32,865 nt of DNA, taken from REEB95 sp035934995 (lineage in GTDB: Bacteria > Pseudomonadota > Alphaproteobacteria > ATCC43930 > CGMCC-115725). The notes under the pieces are model-generated. The model did not search any database. It was not told where the DNA came from and worked only from the letters and a program-made list of their open reading frames with translations. The stretch is taken from contig DASYXI010000035.1 of the NCBI GenBank assembly GCA_035934995.1, positions 1 to 32,865 of the forward strand, given 5' to 3'. Below are positions 23,375 to 31,170 of this stretch, piece by piece. Both the position numbers and the translations under genes were made by a program. Position 1 is the first letter of the stretch. The number at the start of each line of letters is the position of its first letter.

Positions 23375-23776
23375 ATGAACGACCTGTTGTTGCTGATCGG
23401 GCGGGTGCTGATCGCCCTGCTGTTCCTGATGACCGTTTGGGTGGGTGGGCCGAGCGCCGGCTATCTCAACAGCCTCGGCTTTCCGTCGGGCGCCGTGTGC
23501 AGTCTCGTCGCGCAGGCCGTCGAATGGGTTCTGATCATCGGGCTCATCTTCGGATTCTGGACGCGCTATGTCGCGCTTCTCGGTATCGTCTACGTGGTGA
23601 TCGCGACCGCGGCGGCGCACCGCTATTGGCAATACACGCCGCCGGCGCAGCAGATCCAGTACACCAATTTCTCCAAGAACCTCGCGATCCTCGGCGCCCT
23701 GCTGTTCGTCTATGTCAACGGGGCGGGTGCCTACGCGCTCGATCGCGTGTGGTCGAAGAAGCGCGCGGCGGCCTGA
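23375..23776 (+). CDS. DoxX-like small membrane protein
   Basis: A 133-residue protein with four membrane helices (about 3-22, 40-60, 66-83, 104-122), matching the DoxX/DoxD-like topology. The N-terminal LLLIGRVLIALLFLM is typical. Members are linked loosely to redox functions; no specific role is visible. AGGGGG lies seven bases before the ATG. It stands alone after the kinase. Confidence 0.8.
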   Translation: MNDLLLLIGRVLIALLFLMTVWVGGPSAGYLNSLGFPSGAVCSLVAQAVEWVLIIGLIFGFWTRYVALLGIVYVVIATAAAHRYWQYTPPAQQIQYTNFSKNLAILGALLFVYVNGAGAYALDRVWSKKRAAA

Positions 23777-23921
23777 GGCCGGCCTGCGTCGCCTGAAGGG
23801 CTGAAGCCGGCGGGTAGCGGCGTGTTGCCGCCGTCCGCCGGCAAAGCCTGAATTTAGTGAAATTTAAGGATACGCCGATAAGTTCGTTGGCCTGAGCTAA
23901 CAAACGGCCGACAGAAAAAAC

Positions 23922-24083
23922 ATGCTGCGCTTCATTCGAAACCTGATCCACAACGATGCCGGCGCCACCGCCATCGAATATGGCCTGATCGCCGCGCTCA
24001 TCGCCGTCGTGATCGTCACCGCCGTCTCGTCGGTCGGCGGCAAGCTGAAGAACACCTTCAACTCGGTCGCGACCTCGCTCTAA
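23922..24083 (+). CDS. Flp/Fap-type pilin
   Basis: A 53-residue prepilin: a basic start MLRFIRNLIHNDAGATAIEY, then the hydrophobic helix GLIAALIAVVIVTAV and a short SSVGGKLKNTFNSVATSL tail. AGATAIEYGLIAAL is the Flp signature; prepilin peptidase normally cuts before it at Gly/Ala. Flp pilins assemble into Tad pili. No tad/cpa genes are in the window, so this is an orphan or a distant copy. The ribosome site is weak. Confidence 0.88.
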   Translation: MLRFIRNLIHNDAGATAIEYGLIAALIAVVIVTAVSSVGGKLKNTFNSVATSL

Positions 24084-24111
24084 GCAAACCTGCCGGCACG
24101 GCGCGGTTTGC
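24084..24111 (+). terminator. terminator-like hairpin after the pilin gene
   Basis: GCAAACC (24084-24090) and GGTTTGC (24105-24111) form a 7-bp stem directly after the pilin TAA. There is no T run. Confidence 0.45.
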
Positions 24112-24178
24112 CAAATCCACGGTCGCCCGTTCGCTTATCGAGGCTCGCTTAGCGCACGGCCGCGCGGTCGACATCGAC

Positions 24179-24208
24179 TTGTTCGATTTCCTGCTCAATC
24201 GATATAAT
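24179..24208 (+). promoter_or_regulatory. promoter of the low-GC membrane gene
   Basis: A perfect TATAAT at 24203-24208 with a weak TTGTTC 18 bases upstream, about 60 bases before the ATG at 24267. Confidence 0.5.
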
Positions 24209-24266
24209 CGACGGAGATTAACGACGGTGATTCGTTCGTCGCGCTAATGAAAGCTACGCTGCGAGC

Positions 24267-24761
24267 ATGAGCTATAACATCGTCTATGACGCGAGCACCA
24301 CCTTCAGTGGGTGGTGGATTCTTTTTGGCGGTGTCGTTCTATCAGCAGGCTTTATAGCCATTATCATTTCTGACTACAGGTCACGTCGCGATATAGGATT
24401 TCGCCGAATAGCTCCCTGGTTTGGATTATTCGTAACCATTACCGTGTCCCCCGTATTATTTGTAAGTGCGTACTTCCCATACCGGAATATTGAGACACAA
24501 ATGTCGCGCGGCGGCTATTTCGTAGCTGTCGGACCAGTTCAGAATTTTAAACCTGGAGAGCTCGGAAAAGGCGATGTCGCTGTTGAAAGTTTTACGGTCG
24601 ATGGAAAAAAATTTTCATACAGTGACTCACTTCTTGAGCCGGGATTTCATCGAACCCAAGGAGAAGGAGGGCCGTTACGAAGCGGTCTTGTCGTAAGAAT
24701 TACGTACGTTCGAGAAGGAACCAAAAACGTCATTACGAAGCTGGAAGTTGGTCGACAATAG
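24267..24761 (+). CDS. low-GC two-helix membrane protein of unknown function
   Basis: The 164 residues have membrane helices at about 14-35 and 50-70, a cytoplasmic Arg-rich loop (DYRSRRDIGFRR) and an extracytoplasmic C-terminal beta-rich domain. That domain (about 75-164) contains GDVAVESFTVDGKKFSYSD and ends LEVGRQ. Codon use is AT-tolerant (many ATA, TTT, AAA), sharply unlike its neighbours, which suggests acquisition from another source. I do not recognise the family. It has its own TATAAT promoter; the ribosome site is weak. Confidence 0.7.
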   Translation: MSYNIVYDASTTFSGWWILFGGVVLSAGFIAIIISDYRSRRDIGFRRIAPWFGLFVTITVSPVLFVSAYFPYRNIETQMSRGGYFVAVGPVQNFKPGELGKGDVAVESFTVDGKKFSYSDSLLEPGFHRTQGEGGPLRSGLVVRITYVREGTKNVITKLEVGRQ

Positions 24762-24802
24762 CCTACGACATCGATGCCAGCCTTAAACGCCACCGACTTC
24801 GC

Positions 24803-25192
24803 TTAGCGCGGCCGGTTGAGCGCCACCGCCGCGCGGATCAGCGTCTTGAACGCGCCCGCGTCGAGTGGCTCGCCCTCGTGCAGATCGATCGCGCGCCGCG
24901 TGTTGCCGTCGAGGCTGGCGTTGAACAGCCGCGACGGATCCTTGAGCGACGCGCCCTTGGCGAAGGTGAGTTTCACCACGCTCTTATAAGTTTCGCCGGT
25001 GCATAGGATGCCGTCGTGCGACCAGACCGGCACGCCGCGCCATTTCCATTCTTCGACCACGCCCGGGTCCGCCTGCTGGATGAGCGCGCGGACGCGGGCG
25101 AGCATCTTGCCCCGCCAATCGTCCAGTTCCTTGATCCGCGCGTCGATCAGCCGGGCCGGGGATTGGCCGCTGGCCGTGGCTTTCTTCGTCAT
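24803..25192 (-). CDS. DUF1801 domain protein
   Basis: A 129-residue protein with the DUF1801/YdhG-like pattern: RGKMLARVRALIQQADPGVVEEWKW, then GVPVWSHDGILCTGETYKSVVKLTF and GASLKDPSRLFNASL. The fold is known but the function is not. It starts at the ATG at 25192 and is divergent from the transglycosylase gene. Alone on its strand. Confidence 0.85.
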   Translation of the reverse strand: MTKKATASGQSPARLIDARIKELDDWRGKMLARVRALIQQADPGVVEEWKWRGVPVWSHDGILCTGETYKSVVKLTFAKGASLKDPSRLFNASLDGNTRRAIDLHEGEPLDAGAFKTLIRAAVALNRPR

Positions 25193-25252
25193 GGCGGCTC
25201 ACCATACAACCGCCGCCACGAAAAAGCCCCGAGCGGTTTTTAGTCTTGCCGC

Positions 25253-26086
25253 ATGCCGTCATCGCAAGCCGGCCTTCTTCCATTTGGCAAGCGGCCCATC
25301 CGGTGGAATTGGCACGGCATCCGCCGCCGGGCCGTGCGCTGGCGCAAGCGGCTGCGCCGTTTCTGGCGCCGGTTCGCCGCGCTGCCGGGCAACCTTCGGA
25401 TTGGACTCGTGGCGGTCATCGTCCTCGCCATCTTCGCGGCGGCGAATTTCGCGTACCACGTCGTCCACAAGCCGACGGAGCTGTTCTTCATTTGGGGCAA
25501 CAGGCTCGCCAAGTCGCCGAAAGACGCCTGGCAGGATTACGGCGATCTCTTCCGCCGCTATTCGACGAAGGATATCTCGCCCGAGCTGCTGGCGGCGCTG
25601 GCCGAGGTCGAAAGCAGCGGCGATCCGGTCGCGCGGACCTATTGGCGCTGGCGCTTCTCGCTGAATCCCTTCGGCATCTACGCGCCGGCGTCGAGCTCGG
25701 TCGGCCTCTACCAGATGACCGACGGCGCCTTTGCCGAAGCGCGCCACGATTGCATCGCCGATCACGCCGTGACCGACGATTGCTGGTTCACCGGCCTTTA
25801 TACGCGCGTGCTGCCGCACGACGCGATCGAGCTCACCGCCGTCTATCTCGATCGCAAGGTCGCCGAGATCCGCGCCGCCGAGCCCAAACTCTCGGCCACG
25901 CCGCTTCAGCTGCAAAACCTCGCCACCATCGTCCAGCTGTGCGGCGTCGGCCCGGCGGCGAAGTTCGCGCGCCGCAATTTCCATCTCGTGCCCGGCGAGC
26001 GCTGCGGCGACGCGCTCGCCGCCGAATATCTCGCGCGCGTCGACGCCATGGCGCGGCAATTCCGCAAGCTCGCGGCCGCGCACTGA
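25253..26086 (+). CDS. membrane-anchored lytic transglycosylase-like protein
   Basis: A 277-residue protein with a strongly basic cytoplasmic N terminus (about 11-40, many Arg), one membrane helix at 49-69, and a periplasmic SLT-like domain. Glu120 in LAEVESSGDP matches the catalytic ES motif; SVGLYQMTDGAF (about 150) matches the GLMQ-type motif. It would cleave peptidoglycan glycan strands. Three Cys in the C-terminal half may form disulfides. It is convergent with the next gene across a hairpin. Confidence 0.8.
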   Translation: MPSSQAGLLPFGKRPIRWNWHGIRRRAVRWRKRLRRFWRRFAALPGNLRIGLVAVIVLAIFAAANFAYHVVHKPTELFFIWGNRLAKSPKDAWQDYGDLFRRYSTKDISPELLAALAEVESSGDPVARTYWRWRFSLNPFGIYAPASSSVGLYQMTDGAFAEARHDCIADHAVTDDCWFTGLYTRVLPHDAIELTAVYLDRKVAEIRAAEPKLSATPLQLQNLATIVQLCGVGPAAKFARRNFHLVPGERCGDALAAEYLARVDAMARQFRKLAAAH

Positions 26087-26090
26087 CGGG

Positions 26091-26110
26091 CCGGCGCGTT
26101 ATTGCGCCGG
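26091..26110. terminator. bidirectional hairpin between convergent genes
   Basis: CCGGCGC (26091-26097) and GCGCCGG (26104-26110) around GTTATT. It overlaps the stop of the minus-strand gene; no T run on either side. Confidence 0.4.
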
Positions 26111-26725
26111 TACGCCGAGCAGCGGTTGCAGGGCCTCGGCCGGTAATTGCGTAAAGTCTTGCGGCGGGACGAAAAGCGCCGCGTCCTGCGGCGTCTCCTT
26201 GACCCCGCGCAGCTCCATCGCAACCGTCGTGCGATGGCCCTGGGGCGCGGTTACACTGCCTTGCAGCTTCATCAGCACGCCGCGCCGGCTGAACCAGGCG
26301 AAGCCGTCGGCCACCGTGCCGTCCTTCGCCCGTGTGTGGATCGCGTATTTGGTGGTCGTGATGCCATCGACCACATCCTCGCCCACGCGCGTTTTCTTGA
26401 GGGTGGGGCTGGCCAGCACCACCATCATCGGCGGAAACGGAAACATCACGAAGCTCCGGAGCGCCGGGACGACGAGCCATCCTTCATCGGTCGCGCCGTC
26501 CAGGATGAACACGTCCGGCATGCCGAACAGATGCTCCTCCTGCTGCTCCTTCCCGGCGATGTGATGGACGGTCCCGACATAGGTCCGTCCGTTGACGGTG
26601 GTGGTGCGGGTCGCGCTGTAGGAGACCGGCGCGTCGAGCAACGATTGGGCCTGGCTTGCCCCGGCCGCGATCGAGGCGCATGCCAGAACGGCGAGGCCGA
26701 AAAACTTGTGGAATCTGGTACGCAC
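26099..26725 (-). CDS. secreted protein of unknown function (outer-membrane-lipoprotein-sorting-like fold)
   Basis: A 208-residue exported protein: signal peptide to about residue 27 (ASQAQS), then an all-beta-looking region with SATRTTTVNGRTYVGTVHH, VFILDGATDEGWLV and TTKYAIHTRAKDGTVADGFAW. The pattern of antiparallel strands and a late GVKETPQDAALFVPPQDF resembles DUF4412/LolA-type periplasmic proteins, but the match is weak. Function unknown. It ends five residues after a Pro/Leu-rich segment. Confidence 0.7.
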   Translation of the reverse strand: MRTRFHKFFGLAVLACASIAAGASQAQSLLDAPVSYSATRTTTVNGRTYVGTVHHIAGKEQQEEHLFGMPDVFILDGATDEGWLVVPALRSFVMFPFPPMMVVLASPTLKKTRVGEDVVDGITTTKYAIHTRAKDGTVADGFAWFSRRGVLMKLQGSVTAPQGHRTTVAMELRGVKETPQDAALFVPPQDFTQLPAEALQPLLGVPAQ

Positions 26726-26814
26726 GGTCGTCCTTGTCTTGCGTGTGCCGCATTCTTGGTGTGGTTTTGCGGCATTTCAACGGCGCTGGCGGCGCAGAAT
26801 TAGCGCCACGCATG

Positions 26815-26848
26815 AAAATCGGGCCGTCGCGTGGTGGCGGGACGGCCC
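26815..26848 (-). terminator. terminator of the MCDYSL-type gene
   Basis: GGGCCGTC (26821-26828) and GACGGCCC (26841-26848) form an 8-bp stem. On the minus strand it is followed by GATTTTC and lies 38 bases after the stop at 26887. Confidence 0.6.
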
Positions 26849-26886
26849 GAAGGATGGTCTCGCGAGTCGAATTTACGCCGGAATCG

Positions 26887-27291
26887 TCAATCGGCGAGGA
26901 AGCGGGTGAGGAGTCCGCGCTCGCGTCGCTCCGCCGTGTGCTCCCGCCGCGCCGCGTTCTCGAGCAGCGCGGTCACGGTCACGCCGACGCCGGTGCCGAG
27001 CTGGTGCAGTCCGATCGTCGCGCCGTTCTCGAACCGCACGCCGTCGCGGAAGCTGCCTTGATCCAGATGCACCAGGGTTGCATCCGCGATGGCCTCGACG
27101 CCAAGCCGCTCCTGCACGAATGCCGGAATGCTCTCGATATGGAGCGGCGTGTCGCAGGCGACACACACCGGAGTCATGATGTCGCCGGGCGCCGCCAAGC
27201 CGATCGCGCCGCTGGCGAAGCGGGTCGTGACATAGCGTTCGCCCTCGCGGGCCGGTCGGGTTCGATAGGCTTCCAGGGAATAATCGCACAT
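26887..27291 (-). CDS. conserved MCDYSL-type protein
   Basis: A 134-residue soluble protein starting MCDYSLEAYRTRPAREGERY, a start shared by a conserved rhizobial family of unknown function. It has a CVACDT pair of cysteines (about 43-46) and GATIGLHQLGTGVGVTV near the middle. The ATG at 27291 has AGGAGG (27299-27304) upstream on the coding strand, a strong ribosome site. It is divergent from the small-gene group. Confidence 0.8.
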   Translation of the reverse strand: MCDYSLEAYRTRPAREGERYVTTRFASGAIGLAAPGDIMTPVCVACDTPLHIESIPAFVQERLGVEAIADATLVHLDQGSFRDGVRFENGATIGLHQLGTGVGVTVTALLENAARREHTAERRERGLLTRFLAD

Positions 27292-27509
27292 AGTGACCTC
27301 CTACCTACACAAGCGGCAGGTCACGTGCTTGCACGAACGGGCAAGCGACGTGCTTGCCGTCCCCGATCTCATGCCTCGCCGTCGCGCGCGTCAAGAGCTT
27401 GTCCTGTATTACGGAAATGACGCGTGCGTCTGTTGCAGATTTATGACCTTGACGCTGCGCGATGCGGTGCCAAGCTTCGTCTGCTTAAAGACGCTCAGGG
27501 AGGGTGTCG

Positions 27510-27683
27510 ATGCGCGAACCGGCGCTTTTACGGGAAAAGGCCTTTGAGCTGCGCCGAGCGGCGCAGACCACGCGGGAAGCCGAACGGCAACGCGTCTTTC
27601 CGATCCTGGCCGACGAGTGCGAGTTGACGGCCACGATGATCGAGCGCGGGGCTGAGCCCGGCCAAGGAGCCGGCGCCAAGTAA
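27510..27683 (+). CDS. small helical protein, 57 residues
   Basis: It starts MREPALLREKAFELRRAAQT and continues with TREAERQRVFPILADECELTA, a pair of amphipathic helices. Similar MREP...LREKA small proteins are common in alphaproteobacteria, function unknown. GGGAGGG five bases before the ATG is a strong ribosome site. First of two such small genes in a row. Confidence 0.65.
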   Translation: MREPALLREKAFELRRAAQTTREAERQRVFPILADECELTATMIERGAEPGQGAGAK

Positions 27684-27752
27684 CCGTCTGCATGGCCCGC
27701 TCGCTGGGCCGTTTGCGCCGCAGGTCGGTGGCGTGTGTTTAGGAAACGTGTC

Positions 27753-27926
27753 ATGTCCGAGCGTGCTGATGACCTGAGGTTGCAGATCGAGGCCTACAAT
27801 CGATTGCTCGGCGGCGCGCCCGCCTCGGTCGCCCAGTACTACGCCGAAGCCATCCGCAAGATCGAAGCGGAGCTCGCGAAAGTCCAGGAGCTGGAACGGC
27901 GCCACGATCGGCCGGCGGGTCACTAG
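27753..27926 (+). CDS. small helical protein, 57 residues
   Basis: MSERADDLRLQIEAYNRLLG, then AQYYAEAIRKIEAELAKVQELERR: two amphipathic helices with coiled-coil character, no Cys. AGGA lies before the ATG at 27753. Unrecognised; probably co-regulated with its similar neighbour. Confidence 0.55.
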   Translation: MSERADDLRLQIEAYNRLLGGAPASVAQYYAEAIRKIEAELAKVQELERRHDRPAGH

Positions 27927-28065
27927 CGCTGGTTGAGCGGCCCGCCTGACGGCACGTTTGATGTGTCGGCATCGGAGATATTTGCCGCACACGATTTTGT
28001 GAATTGGCGGCGTCTGTCTGCCTTCCCAGCTCCAAGCATGTTGGTGCAAGCGAAGGAGGTCGCTC

Positions 28066-28434
28066 ATGTCGAGCGGTTGGCATCGCCTCCGGATTTTGGC
28101 TGCTGTGACCGGAATAGGGCTGGTGTTGTTCGGTGTTCAGCCGGCCACGGCCCAGTATGGCTCCGCCTATCCCACGCCCACGTGCCCCGCCGGCTATTAT
28201 TATTCGCCGGGCTACGGCTGCGTCCCCAACCCGCCGAACGGCTACTATGCCCCGCCGCCGGTCTATTACGCGCCCCCGGCCTATTACGCGCCGCCGGTTT
28301 ATTACGCGCCGCCGGTATATGCGGCGCCGGCCTTCGCCTTCTTCGATTTCCGCTTCGGCCGCCCCTTCTTTTTCCACCGCGGCTTCGACCGTGACGACTT
28401 CCACGGGGGCTTCGGCGGCTTCCACCGCCATTGA
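28066..28434 (+). CDS. secreted Tyr/Pro-rich repeat protein
   Basis: 122 residues: a signal peptide to about residue 29 (PATAQ), then a low-complexity region of repeated YYAPP units (GYYAPPPVYYAPP, AYYAPPVYYAPP). It ends with a Phe/Gly/His/Arg-rich segment, FFHRGFDRDDFHGGFGGFHRH. Probably exported to the periplasm or cell surface; function unknown. AAGGAGG at 28053-28059 is a strong ribosome site. A second gene of the same flavour is cut by the right edge of the window. Confidence 0.75.
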   Translation: MSSGWHRLRILAAVTGIGLVLFGVQPATAQYGSAYPTPTCPAGYYYSPGYGCVPNPPNGYYAPPPVYYAPPAYYAPPVYYAPPVYAAPAFAFFDFRFGRPFFFHRGFDRDDFHGGFGGFHRH

Positions 28435-28451
28435 GCGCCGCTCTCGCGGGT

Positions 28452-28931
28452 CTACTGCGTTTTGCGCTTTGACGGGCCTTTCCCGTCGTTGGCAAAGATG
28501 AGCAGCAGCATGTCGACATGCTCGCCGTCGCGCGCGAGCGGAAAGGCGATGCGGCGATACGGCACATGCTCGCGCCCGGCCGTGGGGACGACGCCGCTGC
28601 GGTATTCCGGCTGGCACGCGCGGACGGCCTTGTCGTAGCCGCGCAGGATCGCGGCGACTTCGCTCTTGTCGAGCACCTCTTCGACAAATTTCCCGGTGCC
28701 GTCGCTGCCCTGGATCGCGACGACCTCGGTGCCGACGAGGCGAAGGCGATACCGCAAGCCGCCGTCCGGCGTGGCGGTTACGTCCACCATCATCATCCAG
28801 GGCAGGAGATCGCCAATCTCGGTCGGCTCGATGTGTTGACGCCCGGGAAGCTTGCCCGGCGGCGCCTTGCCGGCGAGATAGTCCGCCAGGCGGCGAAACC
28901 GCGGATGCTCATCGACAGGATCGCTGATCAT
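28452..28931 (-). CDS. PAS_5-family single PAS-domain protein
   Basis: A 159-residue stand-alone PAS-type domain: HIEPTEIGDLLPWMMMVDV, then LRYRLRLVGTEVVAIQGSDGTGK and IAFPLARDGEHVDMLLLIF. This matches the alphaproteobacterial PAS_5 pattern. No output domain. Its paralogue lies 600 bases away on the other strand. It may bind a small ligand and act through a partner (inference). Confidence 0.8.
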   Translation of the reverse strand: MISDPVDEHPRFRRLADYLAGKAPPGKLPGRQHIEPTEIGDLLPWMMMVDVTATPDGGLRYRLRLVGTEVVAIQGSDGTGKFVEEVLDKSEVAAILRGYDKAVRACQPEYRSGVVPTAGREHVPYRRIAFPLARDGEHVDMLLLIFANDGKGPSKRKTQ

Positions 28932-28978
28932 TTCCGGATTTTAGCGCGAAAATAGGTTGCAGTATCCTACGAGTAGAA

Positions 28979-29433
28979 TCAGCGGCCGGCGGCGAGGGTC
29001 AGGGCGACGACAACCGCGCCCAACGCCGCCAGCGCCACCGCGAACGCCGTTCCCAGCGCCGGCCCATGATGGACGGCGGCGCGTACCGGTTGCGATATTT
29101 GGCGGCGACGGCATGGAAACGCAGTCCGGCCGTCAGCGCCGCCGCCGCGCCGATCGCCACCAGCGCGATGCCGATCCAGGTCGAGAGTTCGTTCGGCGTG
29201 CGGAGGAACGGCCACGGTCCGTTCGCCAACGACACCGGCGCCAGGCCGAAACGCTCGAATGCCAAGCCGGCGATCATCAGCCCGAGCGCGGTCCGCACCC
29301 AAACCGACAGCGTGCGCTCCGCGTTCATCAGCGAGCGCTCGGCATTCCGCCAGACGAGCACCGCCGACACCGCGAGCATCTGCCGCGTCAGCGCAAGCGG
29401 ATCCGGTTCGTTGTCAGGCACGTCGCACCGCAC
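28979..29433 (-). pseudogene. DUF202 (YidH-type) membrane protein, frameshifted
   Basis: The N-terminal part has the DUF202 signature: NAERTLSVWVRTALGLMIAGLAFERFG and a second helix around WIGIALVAIGAAAAL, then KYRNRYAPPSIMG. After the CCC at 29063-29065 the frame gives only Arg/Trp-rich sequence to a stop at 28999. The next frame instead supplies a third helix, FAVALAALGAVVVALTLAAG, and a stop at 28979. One G missing from a GGGG run there explains it. The start is uncertain: GTG at 29433 or 29421, or further up to 29505. It could be a sequencing error. Confidence 0.65.
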
Positions 29434-29521
29434 GTGGCATGCCACCCCGCCGCTGGCAAAAGCGCCCGTTGCCGTAGGCTTAACCTTCCGGCAACGCCGC
29501 CACAACTAGACTTGGCTTGCT

Positions 29522-30001
29522 ATGCCAGGGCCCTCGGCTCCCGCGCTGCAACGGCTCTACCAGGACTGGAACGACCGGCGTCGCGGCCGCGAATTTCCGG
29601 CGCGGGCCGATTTCGATCCCATCGACTTGAAGTATGTGCTCGGCGATCTGGCCTTGGTCGACGTTCTGCGCGATCCGCTGCGGTTTTGCTTCCGCATCCA
29701 CCCGACCAATGTCGTCGAGAAGTTCGGCTTCGATCTAACGGGGAAGTTCGTCGATGAGATTCCGGACGAGCGTCACCGGGTGTTGTGTCGCGATCATTTC
29801 GCGGAAGTCGTCAAGATACGCACACCGATTGTTCAGATCCGGCCGGCCATGAGCACCGACTACCGCTTCTGGAACTGCGAGATTCTGGCGCTGCCGCTGT
29901 CGAACCACGGCACGGATGTCGACATGCTGATGGCCGGCGTGATCTGGGACGAGGTTCCCGCTGCCCAGGCCCAACGGTTGCCGGTTTCCGGGATTTCGTG
30001 A
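29522..30001 (+). CDS. PAS_5-family single PAS-domain protein
   Basis: 159 residues with the PAS_5 pattern: FPARADFDPIDLKYVLGDLALVDV, LRFCFRIHPTNVVEKFGFDLTGK and a strand-rich end around ILALPLSNHGTDVDMLMAGV. Same length as the paralogue at 28452, diverged. It is transcribed away from the DUF202 pseudogene, so the two share a short intergenic region, and converges on the Ni/Co transporter gene. Confidence 0.8.
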   Translation: MPGPSAPALQRLYQDWNDRRRGREFPARADFDPIDLKYVLGDLALVDVLRDPLRFCFRIHPTNVVEKFGFDLTGKFVDEIPDERHRVLCRDHFAEVVKIRTPIVQIRPAMSTDYRFWNCEILALPLSNHGTDVDMLMAGVIWDEVPAAQAQRLPVSGIS

Positions 30002-30026
30002 GCGCCTAGAGTTTGTCTTCCGTCTT

Positions 30027-30050
30027 GCGGCCGGTCTTGACGCCGGCCGC
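30027..30050. terminator. bidirectional hairpin between convergent genes
   Basis: GCGGCCGG (30027-30034) and CCGGCCGC (30043-30050), 8-bp stem with an eight-base loop, between the PAS gene and the Ni/Co transporter gene stops. No T run. Confidence 0.45.
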
Positions 30051-30053
30051 GGC

Positions 30054-30944
30054 CTAGAGCACCGGCCAAAACCAAAAAATGACGCCGATGAGGGCGATGA
30101 AGCCGCCACTCAGGATTTCGCCATAGCGTTCGAGCGGCCCAAGGCTCGCCCGCTCCAAACCCGCCACCGAATAGACGCAGAGCGTGACGTAGGTCGCGAT
30201 CGTGCTCGCCGCGAACAGGATCGCCATCAGCACGATCTGGCCGACGCCAAGCCGGCTGGCGGCGAAGAAGGCGGGGATGCCTTCGATCATGGGCGATGAT
30301 CCAAGGATGATCAGCAGTGCCCCGCGCCCCGTCGCCTTGTGGCCGTGATCGTGCAGCGGCGGATTGTTCGCGATGGCTGCCGTGATCGGATGCGCCGTCG
30401 CAAAGGCGTGGGCATGCATATGGACGTGCGGCTTCCGTCCCTCGTGCCGATGAAGATGGACGTGGCGGATTTCTTCCGCGTGGCGACGCTGGTGATGGCT
30501 GCCGTGCTCGTGATCGTGTTCATGGCCGTGGCCGTGGCCGTGGCCGTGGCTGTGGCCGTGGCCGTGGCCGTGGCCGTGGCCGTGATGATGATGGTGGCCG
30601 TGCTCTCCCTGCAATTCCCGCACCCCCATGACGACGCACCAGCCACCGAATAGGACCAGCGCCAGGCTCGTCAGCGTGTCGATCGCGCCGCCAAAACGCT
30701 GCGCGGCAGAGACGCCGACCAGCCAGACGACAATGCCGATCGCCAGCGTCGAGACCGTATGGCCGATGCCGGCCCGCGCGGCGGCCCACGCGGTTTCGCG
30801 CCGCGACCATCCGTGCTGCCGGGCGAGCAGGGTGATCGGCACCCAATGATCGGGAACGGCGGTATGCAGGACGCCGACCACGATCACGGCGGCGATCAGG
30901 AGCAGGCCGGGCGCTGAATCGAGATTTCCGAAGTGCGGGGTCAT
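30054..30944 (-). CDS. NicO/UreH-type nickel/cobalt transporter with His-rich loop
   Basis: A 296-residue polytopic protein with about six membrane helices: HTAVPDHWVPI in the first conserved part, HTVSTLAIGIVVWLVG, and later LIILGSSPMIEGIPAFF. Between helices, about residues 113-200, runs a long His/Gly/Glu loop dominated by HG dipeptides. His-rich loops of this family bind Ni/Co and fit either uptake or efflux (RcnA-like). No urease or hydrogenase genes are nearby, so direction is undetermined. Confidence 0.85.
   Translation of the reverse strand: MTPHFGNLDSAPGLLLIAAVIVVGVLHTAVPDHWVPITLLARQHGWSRRETAWAAARAGIGHTVSTLAIGIVVWLVGVSAAQRFGGAIDTLTSLALVLFGGWCVVMGVRELQGEHGHHHHHGHGHGHGHGHSHGHGHGHGHEHDHEHGSHHQRRHAEEIRHVHLHRHEGRKPHVHMHAHAFATAHPITAAIANNPPLHDHGHKATGRGALLIILGSSPMIEGIPAFFAASRLGVGQIVLMAILFAASTIATYVTLCVYSVAGLERASLGPLERYGEILSGGFIALIGVIFWFWPVL
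30524..30583. repeat. tandem hexanucleotide (GGCCGT)10 inside the transporter gene
   Basis: Ten consecutive GGCCGT units, one variant (GGCTGT at 30548-30553). On the coding strand each unit is CACGGC, His-Gly, so length changes keep the frame. Confidence 0.85.
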
Positions 30945-31023
30945 GTCTGACGGCCTTTCGCGAGGCCGCAGATATTATCTCGGTTCGCGCGATGGCGCAC
31001 AACAAACGCAGCCGGCGGTCGTG

Positions 31024-31142
31024 TCTCAGTTTGTCTCTTATCCTTCGAGACGCCCTTTCGCCTCGTCCTGAGGAGACCGCCGCTCTGCGGCGGTCGTCTC
31101 GAAGGAGAGGCGAAACGGCCCTCAGGATGAGGCAAACTGAGA
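31024..31142. mobile_element. 119-bp MITE-like nested palindrome
   Basis: Outer arms TCTCAGTTTG (31024-31033) and CAAACTGAGA (31133-31142) are perfect inverted repeats. Inner arms TCCTTCGAGACG (31041-31052) and CGTCTCGAAGGA (31095-31106) are also perfect. It shares TCCTGAGGAG and CTCGAAGGAGAGG with the repeats at 19380 and 20866 but has different ends. No clear target duplication is seen. Confidence 0.75.
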
Positions 31143-31170
31143 TAGTGCTCGGCCGGCGCGCCGGTCAGGT

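Noticed and set aside
27409..27693. Minus-strand open frame over the small gene at 27510
   Set aside because: No ribosome site and Arg/Ser-rich composition, while the plus-strand gene has a strong GGGAGGG.
28141..28340. CRISPR-like repeats in the YYAPP gene
   Set aside because: The repeats are short coding units of a Pro/Tyr-rich protein without regular spacers.
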